DNA from: Niabella drilacis
GTDB lineage: Bacteria > Bacteroidota > Bacteroidia > Chitinophagales > Chitinophagaceae
Direction of reading: 5' to 3'
Assembly (NCBI RefSeq): GCF_900101395.1
Contig: NZ_FMZO01000016.1
Location: 1-64,000, forward strand
Length of the DNA: 64,000 nt
Shown here one piece after another: positions 16,175-26,500 of this stretch (within the stretch, counting starts at the first letter, position 1; each line of letters opens with the position of its first letter). The translations under genes were made by a program, and so were the position numbers. A model generated the notes under the pieces. It ran no database searches, was not told the origin of the DNA, and saw only the letters and a list, made by a program, of their open reading frames with translations.

Positions 16175-18082
16175 ATGAAAATAAGATTTTACATATCAGT
16201 CGCCCTGGTGCTTACAGGACTTTCCTCCTGCAAAAAATTCCTGGACATCATCCCGGATAATATTGCGACCATTGAAAATGCATTTGCATTAAGAACGGAA
16301 GCAGAAAAATACCTGTTTACCTGTTACTCATACGTTCCGGCAAACGGAAGCATGGCGGGCAACCCGGCGTTCAGCGCCGGTGATGAAATATCGCTGGTAT
16401 ACCCGCTTACCATTACCGCACCGGCGTATGAAATAGCAAGGGGGAACCAGAATAAGATAAACCCGGTCTTTAATTTGTGGGACGGGTCCGGATCCCAAAC
16501 CTATAAGGACCTGTTTAACGGGATCAGGGATTGTAATATTTTCCTGGATAATATCGGGCGCGTACCGGATATTACGGATGAAGAACGGAACCGGTGGATC
16601 GCAGAGGTGAAGTTCCTGAAAGCCTATTATCATTTTTACCTGTTCCGCATGTACGGGCCTATCCCGCTGGTTAGGAAAAACCTTTCTGTGGATGCCCCCA
16701 AAGAAGAAGCGATGGTATACAGGGATCCTGTAGATAGCTGTGTCAACTATATGGTGCAGCTATTGGATGAAGCAAAGGAAGCCCTGCCACTGATTGTTTC
16801 GGACCCGGTAAATGAACTGGGACGCATCACCCAGGGGGCTGCTTATATGCTGAAGGCAAAGATCCTGGTTACCGCAGCAAGTCCTTTATTTAACGGGAAT
16901 GCTGATTATGCCAGTTTTAAGGATAACCGGGGTGTTGCACTTTTTAGCGCAACACCGGACCCCGCAAAGTGGACAAAAGCGGTAACAGCCTGTAAGGAGG
17001 CGATCGATGTTTGCACAAACGCGGGGAACAAACTATATTACTTTGAACCCGATGTGACCCAAACCGGGTTGTCTCCGGAAACCCGCACACAAATGAACCT
17101 GCGGAATGCCATCAACCTGAAATGGAACCCGGAGATCATCTGGGGCAACACGAACAGCATGACCAGCGCGCTGCAGACCAACTCCATACCCAGGGGCCTG
17201 GATCCCGCATTGATCGCTAATTCAAGCCCTGCCGGTTTAATTGCGCCAACGCTGAATGTAGTTGAGTTGTTCTACTCAAAAAACGGGGTTCCCATTACTG
17301 AAGATAAAACCTGGAACTATGCAAACCGCTATACACTGAGAACCGGAACAAACGCAGAACGGTATTATATCGGCCTCAATTACGTAACGGCCCAGCTGAA
17401 TTTTGACCGGGAACCGCGCTACTATGCCAGCATGGGCTTTGACGGTGGTGTTTGGTTTGGGCAGGGAAAGTATGATGATAAAAGCCCGTTCGTTTTGCAG
17501 GCAAAAGCAGGCCAGGCTGCTGCAGGGGTAACCGTTTTTGCTTATTCCACTACCGGGTACTGGACAAAGAAATATGTTCATTACCAGGATGTGATCGGAA
17601 GCGGGACCTCGCTTTCCATCCAGAACTATCCCTGGCCGGAAATGCGTCTTGCCGACCTGTTCCTCCTGTATGCCGAGGCATTGAACGAGGCGCAGGGCCC
17701 GGTTCCCGAAGTACTGGATTACCTCAACCAGGTGCGTGAGCGTGCGGGTATCCCCGCTGTTGCAGAGGCCTGGACCCAATATTCCACCAACCCATCGGCC
17801 TATACAACAAAAGAGGGCCTGAGAACGATCATTCACAGGGAGCGGACTGTTGAACTGGCCTTTGAAGGAAGCCGGTACTGGGACCTGAAGCGGTGGAAGG
17901 AAGCAGCAAACGTTCTGAATACCCCGGTAAGGGGATGGACAAGAGAACAGGCGGCTGCGGCAGGTTACTATCAGCCCCGTGTTTTATTTAATCAGACATT
18001 TGGTTTTAAGGATTATTTCTGGCCCATCAAAGACGGTGCTATTACCATTAACCGGAACCTGGTACAGAATCCAGGATGGTAA
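16175..18082 (+). CDS. SusD/RagB-family surface lipoprotein
   Basis: A 635-residue SusD homologue that partners the preceding SusC. The lipoprotein signal MKIRFYISVALVLTGLSSC has its Cys at residue 19. Family blocks include KKFLDIIPDNIATIENAF at the mature N-terminus, FLKAYYHFYLFRMYGPIPLV (TPR region), GRITQGAAYMLKAKILV, and the C-terminal ERTVELAFEGSRYWDLKRW. Length is typical. The ligand is unknown, and no glycoside hydrolase or other degradative enzyme is encoded next to it. Confidence 0.94.
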   Translation: MKIRFYISVALVLTGLSSCKKFLDIIPDNIATIENAFALRTEAEKYLFTCYSYVPANGSMAGNPAFSAGDEISLVYPLTITAPAYEIARGNQNKINPVFNLWDGSGSQTYKDLFNGIRDCNIFLDNIGRVPDITDEERNRWIAEVKFLKAYYHFYLFRMYGPIPLVRKNLSVDAPKEEAMVYRDPVDSCVNYMVQLLDEAKEALPLIVSDPVNELGRITQGAAYMLKAKILVTAASPLFNGNADYASFKDNRGVALFSATPDPAKWTKAVTACKEAIDVCTNAGNKLYYFEPDVTQTGLSPETRTQMNLRNAINLKWNPEIIWGNTNSMTSALQTNSIPRGLDPALIANSSPAGLIAPTLNVVELFYSKNGVPITEDKTWNYANRYTLRTGTNAERYYIGLNYVTAQLNFDREPRYYASMGFDGGVWFGQGKYDDKSPFVLQAKAGQAAAGVTVFAYSTTGYWTKKYVHYQDVIGSGTSLSIQNYPWPEMRLADLFLLYAEALNEAQGPVPEVLDYLNQVRERAGIPAVAEAWTQYSTNPSAYTTKEGLRTIIHRERTVELAFEGSRYWDLKRWKEAANVLNTPVRGWTREQAAAAGYYQPRVLFNQTFGFKDYFWPIKDGAITINRNLVQNPGW

Positions 18083-18097
18083 AAAAGGGATCTCCAA

Positions 18098-19345
18098 ATG
18101 AAAAAAATGAATTATAATATGTATTTCAAATCAAAAAGCCGGCTGTTCCTACTTTGTGGTTTTATCTTGCTTTGGTGCACCCGGTGTAAACGGGAGGATA
18201 TGCTCCTGTATACAGATGGTACTGCGGCGGCGCCCGCAAAGGTTTCTGGTATCAAAGTGGCAAACCAGCCGGGCGGTGCATTCATTACCTATCAACTTCC
18301 CGATGATCCCAACCTGCTATATGTAAAGGCCGTTTACAAACTTGGGTCGGGAGAGGAAATGACTATAAAGTCATCTTATTTCTCTGATACGCTCAAAGTG
18401 GAAGGGTATGGGGATACCAGCGCGCATGAAGTAAAGTTGTATTCTGTAGGAAAGAACAACAAGGAATCCGAGTCCCAGGCGGTTTCGATCAAACCGTTGA
18501 CCCCACCGGTTATGAAGACCTTTGAATCGGTGTCGCTTGCCGAAACGTTTGGAGGAGCCGTGGTTAAGTTTTCCAACCTGGCAAAGGCTAATTTGTCATT
18601 CATCGTTATGTCCGACTCTACCGGGCGGGGTGATTGGTATACCGTGAACACCTTTTATACAAAAGCTGATTCAGGAAGGCTTACTGTACGCGGGTTTAAG
18701 CCGGAGGAACGCAGGTTTGCCGTGTATGTAAGGGACCGCTGGGAAAACAAGTCGGACACACTGGCAAAAGCACTGGTGCCGCTGGAGGAGTTTTTACTGG
18801 ATAAAGGGAAATTCAAAGAGGTCCGGCTGCCTACGGATAACTGGCAGGGACATAGCTGGTCTGGCGTTTCTACACGTACGATGCCATTCCTGTGGAATAA
18901 TGTATGGAATAACGGAAGTGATGTGTTTCATACCGTGCCCAACTCCGGCCTGCCCAGCTGGTTCACTTTTGACCTGGGAAATAAATATGTGCTGAGCCGG
19001 TTTAAATTTTACCACCGCGCCGGCAACAATAACGACCTGTATAATAATGCTGATGTAAAGCTATTTGAAATCTGGGGCAGCAATAATCCCAATTCGGACG
19101 GTACCTGGGCCAGCTGGGACTCCGTTGGCACTTTTACATCTATAAAACCTTCAGGGCTGCCGCTGGGCCAGGTCAGCAATGAAGACATCCAGTTTGCCCG
19201 GGTAGATGGGGAAGATTTTGATATGCCTGCCGGGATCAATGCCTACCGTTACCTGCGTTTCAGGATCAGGGAGGTTTGGGGCCTGGCCCAAATGTTTTAT
19301 ATATCAGAGCTCACATTCTGGGGTGCACCGGAAAAAGATAATTAA
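18098..19345 (+). CDS. DUF4959/DUF5126/DUF5000-type surface lipoprotein
   Basis: A 415-residue protein of a type regularly found after SusC/SusD. The N-terminal signal ends near LLWCTRCKRED, with a Cys that could be lipidated. It contains two fibronectin-like segments (about 45-220, the DUF4959 and DUF5126 regions) and a C-terminal DUF5000/F5-8-type discoidin-like domain (about 240-410, WFTFDLGNKYVLSRFKFY, LFEIWGSNNPN, YRYLRFRI), a fold that often binds carbohydrate. A surface glycan-binding role beside SusD is inferred. The gene begins 15 bases after SusD. Confidence 0.8.
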   Translation: MKKMNYNMYFKSKSRLFLLCGFILLWCTRCKREDMLLYTDGTAAAPAKVSGIKVANQPGGAFITYQLPDDPNLLYVKAVYKLGSGEEMTIKSSYFSDTLKVEGYGDTSAHEVKLYSVGKNNKESESQAVSIKPLTPPVMKTFESVSLAETFGGAVVKFSNLAKANLSFIVMSDSTGRGDWYTVNTFYTKADSGRLTVRGFKPEERRFAVYVRDRWENKSDTLAKALVPLEEFLLDKGKFKEVRLPTDNWQGHSWSGVSTRTMPFLWNNVWNNGSDVFHTVPNSGLPSWFTFDLGNKYVLSRFKFYHRAGNNNDLYNNADVKLFEIWGSNNPNSDGTWASWDSVGTFTSIKPSGLPLGQVSNEDIQFARVDGEDFDMPAGINAYRYLRFRIREVWGLAQMFYISELTFWGAPEKDN

Positions 19346-19457
19346 TGTATAATGCAGGCAGCTCCGGGTGGCCGGCCCTGTGCTGTTGCTCTTTTATTTC
19401 TTCGGCCGCAAATGATGGAAGCTCAATTTTGCTGAAACATTTATCAAACAAGCGCAT

Positions 19458-20141
19458 ATGTTTAAACTGAAATATTTCCATTTTTTATTGTTGTTATCGC
19501 TTTTCCTGGTAGTAGCCTGTGAAAAAATGGATGACACATACAGGCATTTTGTTGTTCCTGACGGGCTTACTTACGTGGGCAAAGCTGATCCGGTATTTCT
19601 GAATCCGGGGAGAAAGCGCATTAAACTGAGCTGGCTTAGGGGAACGGATCAGAAAACAACCATGGCCAGGATCTACTGGAACAGTAAGACGGATTCTGTT
19701 GACGTGCCCGTTACAAAAGGGAACCCTAAAGACACGGTATCAGTGATCATTGGCAATTTGGAAGAAGGCTCTTATGTATTTCAGATCTACACTTTCGACA
19801 ATAATCACAATTCTTCCATACGTGTTGATGCGTTAGGCGCATCTTACGGCTCCCTTTATGAAGGTTCCCTGGTAAACCGGATCATAACAGGTATAAAAAA
19901 GGGCGGGGATACCGCTATTGTTACGATGCTGTCTGTAGATACAACGGCGATGGTAACACGATTCCGTTACAGCGATCAATCAGGAGCAATCGTGGATACC
20001 CTGGTTGACAGTGAAACATTAACGGTACGGTTACCTAATATGAATAAAGACACATTATTTGATTACATTACATTATATAAACCCATATCTACCTGTTTGG
20101 ATACCTTTTATTCTCCATTGAGAAATTATCCGGCCAGGTAA
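19458..20141 (+). CDS. DUF4998 surface lipoprotein
   Basis: A 227-residue protein with the lipoprotein signal LLLLSLFLVVACEK (Cys at about 21) and a DUF4998-type body (KLSWLRGTDQKTTMARIYWN, IIGNLEEGSYVFQIYTFDNNHNSS). Such proteins are small beta-rich surface lipoproteins that accompany SusC/SusD/DUF5000 genes. It is the last gene of this operon, 112 bases after the DUF5000 gene, and converges on the next gene with only three bases between the stop codons. Ligand binding is inferred from context only. Confidence 0.8.
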   Translation: MFKLKYFHFLLLLSLFLVVACEKMDDTYRHFVVPDGLTYVGKADPVFLNPGRKRIKLSWLRGTDQKTTMARIYWNSKTDSVDVPVTKGNPKDTVSVIIGNLEEGSYVFQIYTFDNNHNSSIRVDALGASYGSLYEGSLVNRIITGIKKGGDTAIVTMLSVDTTAMVTRFRYSDQSGAIVDTLVDSETLTVRLPNMNKDTLFDYITLYKPISTCLDTFYSPLRNYPAR

Positions 20142-20144
20142 GCA

Positions 20145-20927
20145 TCAGTACTCCCTGTCCTCATCCCCGGTTAGCCCATCCCTCCACATGGGAGGGGGCA
20201 GTAATCCCAGTTTGAACCGCTCATAGGATTTCTTGATGTACTCGTGAAACGTATAGTCGTTGACCCGGTTGGTAAAAAGATAGCTGGGCTGGTACATTGC
20301 TATAAAATCATTGATGATACTGTCTTCCGTCATGCCCGTTATCCGGCGGATGAGCGCTTTGCTGAAGCGATAGCGTACATAACCGTCCTGCTCATCGGAG
20401 ATCAGTTTATCCCGGAACCGGATTAATTTCCTGGTTCTTCCAAAGCGGAACACGTTCACCAGTTCGGTCAGGTCAAATCCCACACCAAACCCGCCGCTGC
20501 CGGCATTCGTGGAAGTGGATAACCCGGGTTTTTCAAAATCGAAATATTTCCGGTACGTGTCCCTGTTTTCGAGGGAATCCAGGTGGTAATCCCGGTTCCG
20601 GACCTTTACCTCCGGCAGATCCGGGATACTGATGCGCAAAGAAATGTCAAATGCATAAGGTGTGGCTATACCGGCTACAGGAAACTTCCGGGTGGGCTTG
20701 TTCAGGTAGCTGAACCAGATGGAATCTTTTGAGCTTACAACAATACTGTAACTCCCGTCGGAATGGGTTATTGTACCGGCACCCGAGCTGGTCAATACCG
20801 AAACCAGCGGCACAGGCGTTCTCCCAAGGCTGTCGTAAACGTTTCCCTTGATCTGGACCTGTGCATGGGCACTAATAACACAAAACAGGAACACCCCCGG
20901 AGCACTTATGGATCTAAACAGGTTCAA
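20145..20927 (-). CDS. Secreted protein with carboxypeptidase-regulatory-like domain
   Basis: A 260-residue protein with a predicted signal peptide (GVFLFCVISAHAQ) and a carboxypeptidase-D regulatory-like domain at about 24-100 (IKGNVYDSLGRTPVPLVSVLTSSG, THSDGSYSIVV). The rest has no recognised domain; it is basic and tyrosine-rich, and similar proteins are common and uncharacterised in Bacteroidota. The only start consistent with the signal peptide is TTG at 20927, because an in-frame stop lies two codons upstream. It is transcribed alone, convergent with the SusC/SusD operon. Function unknown. Confidence 0.75.
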   Translation of the reverse strand: MNLFRSISAPGVFLFCVISAHAQVQIKGNVYDSLGRTPVPLVSVLTSSGAGTITHSDGSYSIVVSSKDSIWFSYLNKPTRKFPVAGIATPYAFDISLRISIPDLPEVKVRNRDYHLDSLENRDTYRKYFDFEKPGLSTSTNAGSGGFGVGFDLTELVNVFRFGRTRKLIRFRDKLISDEQDGYVRYRFSKALIRRITGMTEDSIINDFIAMYQPSYLFTNRVNDYTFHEYIKKSYERFKLGLLPPPMWRDGLTGDEDREY

Positions 20928-21122
20928 TTTTTACAATAAATATATAATAGCGGCATCAAACAGGCTGGTTGGACGACAAAGCAAAGAAAGAATTTGCAAA
21001 AACTATGGTAAAGTATCTTTAATGAACAAGGGCATAGTCAATAGTAAGTGGAGTGCCGGGCTTTGCAAGTTCCGGGTTTAAGGTGCAGATTTTCAAATGA
21101 GCACATCAACTCCTTTTCAAAT

Positions 21123-21695
21123 TCAGAGCTCCTTCAGGATCAACCGTTCTACTACTGATGCAAAATGCTGATGTTCAAGAAAATGCACTTTCTGTGCCAG
21201 GGACTCAGGTGTGTCGGACCCCGAAACCAGGCAGGTGGTCTGGAAAATGGTGGCGCCATGGTCATAATGCTCGTCTACAAAATGGATCGTGATCCCGCTC
21301 TCTTTTTCCCCGGCGGCAATAACTGCTTCATGAACAAACTGCCCATACATGCCCTTACCGCCATACTTGGGTAAAAGGGCCGGGTGTATATTTACAATAT
21401 GCTTTGGGAATGCTTCGATCAGTGAAGCGGGGATTTTTAGCAGGAAACCGGCCAAAACAATAAAATCAATACCTTTTTCCTGCAGTTTTTTGGGAAATTC
21501 CGCCGATTGTAGCGATAACCGGTCCGTCATAAGCAACTCGATGCCCTCCGTTTCGGCAATTTTGATAACGCCCGCGCCGGGTTTGTTGCACACGATCAGG
21601 GACACGCTGGCAAAGGGATGATCCCGGAAATGATCAATCAGTTTTTGGGCATTGGAGCCGGCACCGCTTGCAAAAATGGCGATCTTCTTTTTCAT
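21123..21695 (-). CDS. purN: Phosphoribosylglycinamide formyltransferase
   Basis: A 190-residue GAR transformylase, which transfers the formyl group of 10-formyltetrahydrofolate to glycinamide ribonucleotide in purine synthesis. The phosphate-binding N-terminus IAIFASGAGSNAQKLI, the catalytic block NIHPALLPKYGGKGMYG (Asn102, His104) and the conserved Asp145 in DEHYDHGATI are all present. Length is normal. The gene is monocistronic here, away from other pur genes. Confidence 0.95.
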   Translation of the reverse strand: MKKKIAIFASGAGSNAQKLIDHFRDHPFASVSLIVCNKPGAGVIKIAETEGIELLMTDRLSLQSAEFPKKLQEKGIDFIVLAGFLLKIPASLIEAFPKHIVNIHPALLPKYGGKGMYGQFVHEAVIAAGEKESGITIHFVDEHYDHGATIFQTTCLVSGSDTPESLAQKVHFLEHQHFASVVERLILKEL

Positions 21696-21731
21696 ATTTA
21701 TGGATCAAATATCTTGTAATTTGTTGAAATA

Positions 21732-21760
21732 TTGCCACAAAGAGCCACAGAAACACTGAG
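21732..21760 (+). repeat. Degenerate intergenic word repeat, CACAGAG/CACTGAG family
   Basis: Begins TTGCCACAAAGAGCC and ends CACAGAAACACTGAG. It shares its end almost exactly with the reverse copy at 2811-2836 and more loosely resembles 1931-1960. Confidence 0.45.
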
Positions 21761-22089
21761 TTTTTGATATGGCCTCTGAAAAAAGTCCCCGCCGCCCGGG
21801 TACCTGATCAGTTTCAGTCCCAAAACCTTCCGTGTTGCTGTGCCGCCCCGTAGCAGATCCCAGGCCTAAACAATTATAAACCCGGAAATTAGCTTACCGC
21901 CGTTTGTGTGCTTTTATAAATATTGATGCAAATCAAGAATAATGCTAAATCAAGCCAATGTGAACAACTCACATCCCTGTCAAACGGATGACTTTTTAAT
22001 GACAAAGATTTTTTCGGTTAAAAAAAAACGGCCTGAAAATCGCCTGAAACACAGTCTGGTAGCGGGTTTAAAAAATTTGCAAAATGTTG

Positions 22090-22119
22090 TTGTTTTGTTA
22101 AGCCCGACCCTTATTTTTG
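22090..22119 (+). promoter_or_regulatory. Promoter of the act (alternative complex III) operon
   Basis: TTG at 22090-22092, a 19-base spacer and TATTTTTG at 22112-22119 match the Bacteroidota consensus TTG-N17-23-TAnnTTTG. Transcription would start near 22123, giving a leader of about 43 bases before actA. Confidence 0.65.
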
Positions 22120-22165
22120 CAGTTGATCAGAGACATTTATCCACATTTTTAGATTTAATGCGTTT

Positions 22166-23461
22166 ATGACTATTTCTAAGTATATAATTAACCGATTCTT
22201 CTTAATTATACTAACGCTTTTCACTCTTTCCTGGTTCAATACAATTTCTGCACAGGACGCCGATGGCAAAACATTGTTCCTCTCCAAGTGTGCCAGTTGT
22301 CACGCTCCGGATATGAAGACCAATAGCACCGGTCCTGCACTGTTTGGGGTAGAAGGCCAGTGGGAGGACAAGTCCAAGCTGCACGAGTGGATCCGGAATA
22401 ACCAAAAGCTGATAGCCTCCGGTTACCCACAGGCGGTAGAAACCTCAAAGCTGACGGCTAACGTAATGTCTGTTTTTCCTGATCTTACTGATCCTCAGAT
22501 AGATGCGATCCTGAAATATATTGATGAAAAAGGAAGCGGCAAGCTGGATGGTGGTAAAGGCGGCCAGGCCAACGGACCTGCCGGTGCTGCAGCCGGGGAG
22601 GGCGATTCCAGCCAGCATCCTTTATTATATGGTGTTATTACTTTGATCCTGGCCCTGGCGGCGCTGATCCTCATCTTTGTGAACCGGAATCTTAAAAAGA
22701 TCTCTGATGATACAGAGGGCAAAAAAACACCGGATGCGGTTCCGTTCCTGCAAAACAAGATCTACCTGGCCACTGCGGCTATCCTGCTGTTCATTGTTGG
22801 CGGATACTTTACTACAAAGGCCATGATCAACATGAACCGCCAGAAAAATTATGAGCCCAAACAACCGATCTTCTACTCCCATAAAGTACATGCCGGCATC
22901 AATCAGATCAACTGTCTGTATTGCCACGGGAACGCCTGGGAAAGCAAAACCGCTGCGATCCCTTCCGTAAATGTGTGTATGAACTGTCATAAGACCATCC
23001 AGAAATATAATGGTCCGGAACTGAAAGATAAGAACGGCAACCCTGTAGATGGTACGGCAGAAATAGCAAAACTGTATCAGTATGCAGGTTTTGATCCCCA
23101 GAACCCTGACGCTTGGGATGCCAATAAAGCAAAACCGATCGATTGGGTAAAGATCCACAATCTTCCCGACCATGTTTACTTTAACCACAGCCAGCACGTA
23201 AGAGTGGGCAATGTACAGTGCCAGACCTGCCATGGCGAGATCACAGGGATGGATGAAGTACACCAGTTTGCCGAACTGAGCATGGGATGGTGCGTAAACT
23301 GTCACCGCCAGACCAAAGTGAACTTTAACGTGGATTCTGCAAGCGGTAACCAGTTTTACAGTATTTACGAGAAGTTCCATAACGACATCAAATCCGGTAA
23401 GATGGACAGTGTGACCGTGAAGGATATCGGTGGTCTGGAGTGTCAGAAATGTCACTATTAA
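22166..23461 (+). CDS. actA: Alternative complex III subunit ActA, hexaheme cytochrome c
   Basis: A 431-residue membrane-anchored multiheme cytochrome of the quinol:cytochrome c oxidoreductase ACIII. After an N-terminal signal/anchor (about 9-28) comes a monoheme cytochrome c domain with CASCH at 42-46, a Gly/Ala linker, two membrane helices (about 152-172 and 199-218), and a class III-like domain with five more CXXCH sites starting at 250, 271, 352, 376 and 426. Fusion of a monoheme domain to the pentaheme unit is the form seen in Bacteroidota. ActA passes electrons from the ActB iron-sulfur chain towards ActE or the oxidase. First gene of the operon. Confidence 0.94.
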   Translation: MTISKYIINRFFLIILTLFTLSWFNTISAQDADGKTLFLSKCASCHAPDMKTNSTGPALFGVEGQWEDKSKLHEWIRNNQKLIASGYPQAVETSKLTANVMSVFPDLTDPQIDAILKYIDEKGSGKLDGGKGGQANGPAGAAAGEGDSSQHPLLYGVITLILALAALILIFVNRNLKKISDDTEGKKTPDAVPFLQNKIYLATAAILLFIVGGYFTTKAMINMNRQKNYEPKQPIFYSHKVHAGINQINCLYCHGNAWESKTAAIPSVNVCMNCHKTIQKYNGPELKDKNGNPVDGTAEIAKLYQYAGFDPQNPDAWDANKAKPIDWVKIHNLPDHVYFNHSQHVRVGNVQCQTCHGEITGMDEVHQFAELSMGWCVNCHRQTKVNFNVDSASGNQFYSIYEKFHNDIKSGKMDSVTVKDIGGLECQKCHY

Positions 23462-23519
23462 CAGGGTGGGGAACTCCCCATACCAAGGGGTAAATTTTCA
23501 AATATTCAAACAGAGATAA

Positions 23520-26500
23520 ATGAGCAATAAATACTGGCAGGGTTTCGGCGAGTTAAATGATTCCGAAAAGTTTCAAAAGAGGGTTGATGATGAATTCCGT
23601 GATGAGCTCCCTTTTGAAGATTTTGACAGTAAAGGATTACTGGATGCAAAAGCTCCCAGGAGAGATTTCTTAAAATATCTGGGTTTCAGTACTGCTGCAG
23701 CTACACTGGCGGCAAGCTGTAAGACCAAGGTTCGGGAAGCCATTCCTTATGGCAATAAACCCGATAACCTGGTGCCCGGTGAAGCGAAATATTACGCCAC
23801 TACCTACACACAGGGTGGTGATGCGGTTCCGGTGATCGCTAAAGTGCGGGATGGCCGGCCCATCAAAATAGAGGGGAACGACTATCTTTCTGCAACCAAC
23901 GGCGGTACCTCCGCCCGGGTGCAGGCCTCGGTGCTGGATCTTTACGATATGCACCGCCTGCGTTTTCCCCTGCGCAAAGCAGGCAGCAAGTTTGAGGAAA
24001 GCATGTATGACGTGCTGGACAAAGCCATTGCTGCAGAACTTGCCGCTGCGGGTTCAGTAGTACTGCTAACGAGCACTATTAACTCTCCCTCTACACTGGA
24101 GATTATTGCAAAAAATCCGAAGATCCGCCTGGTTCAATACGATGCGGTAAGCTATAACGGTATCCTCCTGGCCAATGAAGCATCAGGCTTCGGACGGAAA
24201 ATACCTTCTTATAAATTTGATCAGGCTTCTGTAATTGTGAGCCTGGGCGCTGATTTCCTGGGTACCTGGCTGAGCAGCGAAGAAAATGCTGCAGGTTATG
24301 CCAAAGGAAGAAGGATCGACGAAAAGAACCCGGTAATGAGCAAGCATTACCAGTTTGAATCGTTCCTGAGCTTAACCGGTTCCAATGCTGATGAGCGCTT
24401 TACACACCGTCCGTCTCAAACCGGTGCGGTAGCACTGGCCTTGCTGGCAGCAGTAGGAGGTGGTGTGGCAGCTCCTGCAATAACTGATTCCAGGCTGAAT
24501 GCGGGCATTGCCAAAGTGGCCGCCGAACTGAAAGCTGCAGGAGGTAAAGCCCTGGTTGTTTCCGGTAGTAATGATGTAAACGTTCAGCTGGTAGTAAACG
24601 CCATTAATAACGCCATTGGTGCTTATGGTACCACGATCGATTGGTCCAGGGCCGACCAGTCCCGTAAAGGAACAGATAAAGAATTTGCAGACCTGCTGGC
24701 CCAGATGGAAGGCGGACAGGTAGATGCCCTGCTGATCCACGAGGCCAACCCTGTTTATGATTATTTCGATGGCAAACGCTTTGCCAGCGCCCTTTCAAAA
24801 ATCAGAACCACTGTTTCCTTTGGGTATCGTATGGATGAAACCACGGAACTGTGCAAATATATCCTGCCTTCTCCCCATTATTTAGAGAGCTGGGGCGATG
24901 CAGAGCCCAAGACCGGCATTTACAGCTTTATCCAGCCGACGATTTTCCCCTTATTCAAAACACGTCCCTTCCAGACCTCTTTATTAAAATGGAGCGGCAG
25001 CGCTGAAGATTATGATACCTATGTAAAGAACTTCTGGCATCAGAAAGCCGGCAGCGAAACAGCGTATCACAAAGCACTGGAAAACGGGATGCTGGAAGAG
25101 GCCGCCAGTGGTTCGGGATCTTTTAACGGAAGTGCCGTAGCTGCAGCAGCTACCGCTATTGCCGCCCACCCGGCCGGAGGAAAAGATGAATTGGTACTAT
25201 ACGAAAAAGTGTCTATAGGACCCGGGTATGGCGCCGTGAACCCCTGGTTGCAGGAGTTGCCGGATGCGGTTTCCAAGGCCAACTGGGGCAGCTATGCGCT
25301 GATATCCCTGCCCAAGGCTAAAGAGCTGGGTATTGTGACCGATGTGGATTATGAATACTACCCGGACAAACCGGTGATCAAAATAAGCGATGGTAAAAAT
25401 ACCATCGAAGTGCCGATTCTTGTTACACCGGGTATGAATGCCAATACCATTGCAATAGCAGTCGGTTACGGCCGGGGTGAAAAACTGGGCAAAACAGCAG
25501 CCGGCGTTGGTGTAAACGTTTTCCCTTTTGCTTCCATGGCAAAAGACGGCAGCGGCATCAGCTACTTTGTTACAAACGTAACGGTTGCTAATACCGGCCG
25601 TAAGGAAAAGGTTGCTCAAACGCAGATCCACAACTCTTATGAAGGACGTGTGGAAGTAGTGCGCGAGACCACGCTTGCCACTTACCGCCAGAAACCGAAC
25701 GAGATCCTGGATTTCCGCAATAAGCTGGTAGAGAATTACGCAAAAAATACCGGTGACTTCAGGAAAGAAGCTACGCTTTACGGCGATCATGAAAAGCCGG
25801 GTATTAAATGGGGCATGAATATCGACATGAACGCCTGCACCGGCTGTAGCGCCTGTGTGGTGGCCTGTCATGCAGAAAATAACGTGCCGGTGGTAGGAAA
25901 GAGCGAGGTGTTGCGTTACCACGATATGCACTGGCTGCGCATCGACCGCTATTTTGTGAGCGATGAAAAAGACCCGGACAACCTGAAAGGGGTGGTATTC
26001 CAGCCGATGCTGTGCCAGCATTGTGATAATGCTCCCTGTGAGAACGTTTGCCCGGTGGCCGCTACCAACCACAGCTCGGAAGGAATTAACCAGATGGCTT
26101 ATAACCGTTGTATCGGTACCCGTTACTGCGCTAATAACTGTCCGTTCAAGGTACGCCGCTTTAACTGGGCTGACTATACCGGTGCGGATTCCTTTGCCAA
26201 CAACCAGGATCAGAAGCTGGTAGGGGTACTGGATCCGGTGGTACACCAGATGAATGATGCCGTGAGCCGTATGGTGCTGAATCCTGATGTTACGGTACGC
26301 TCCAGGGGGGTAATGGAAAAATGTTCTTTCTGTATTCAGCGTTTGCAACATGCGAAGCTGGAGGCAAAGAAAGAAAACCGTCCGCTGCAAGACGGCGAAG
26401 CAAAAACGGCCTGTCAGCAGGCATGTGCTACCAATGCTATCGTATTCGGTGATGCAAGAGATGCGCACAGCGCCATCAGCCTGGTGCGGTTGAACAATCC

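Larger units (their letters stand above)
21696..22165. other. 470-base intergenic region upstream of the act operon
   Basis: No gene is supported here. The stretch holds a degenerate CACAGAG/CACTGAG repeat (21732-21760) near the purN start and the promoter of the act operon (22090-22119). A 75-codon open frame at 21942-22169 lacks protein-like character and overlaps the promoter. Confidence 0.6.

Noticed and set aside
21942-22169. 75-codon open frame upstream of actA
   Set aside because: Composition is not protein-like, it overlaps the predicted act promoter, and it ends four bases into actA without a family match.
22625-23455. 276-codon open frame antisense to actA
   Set aside because: Opposite a hexaheme cytochrome with clear motifs; no signal, domain or context supports it.
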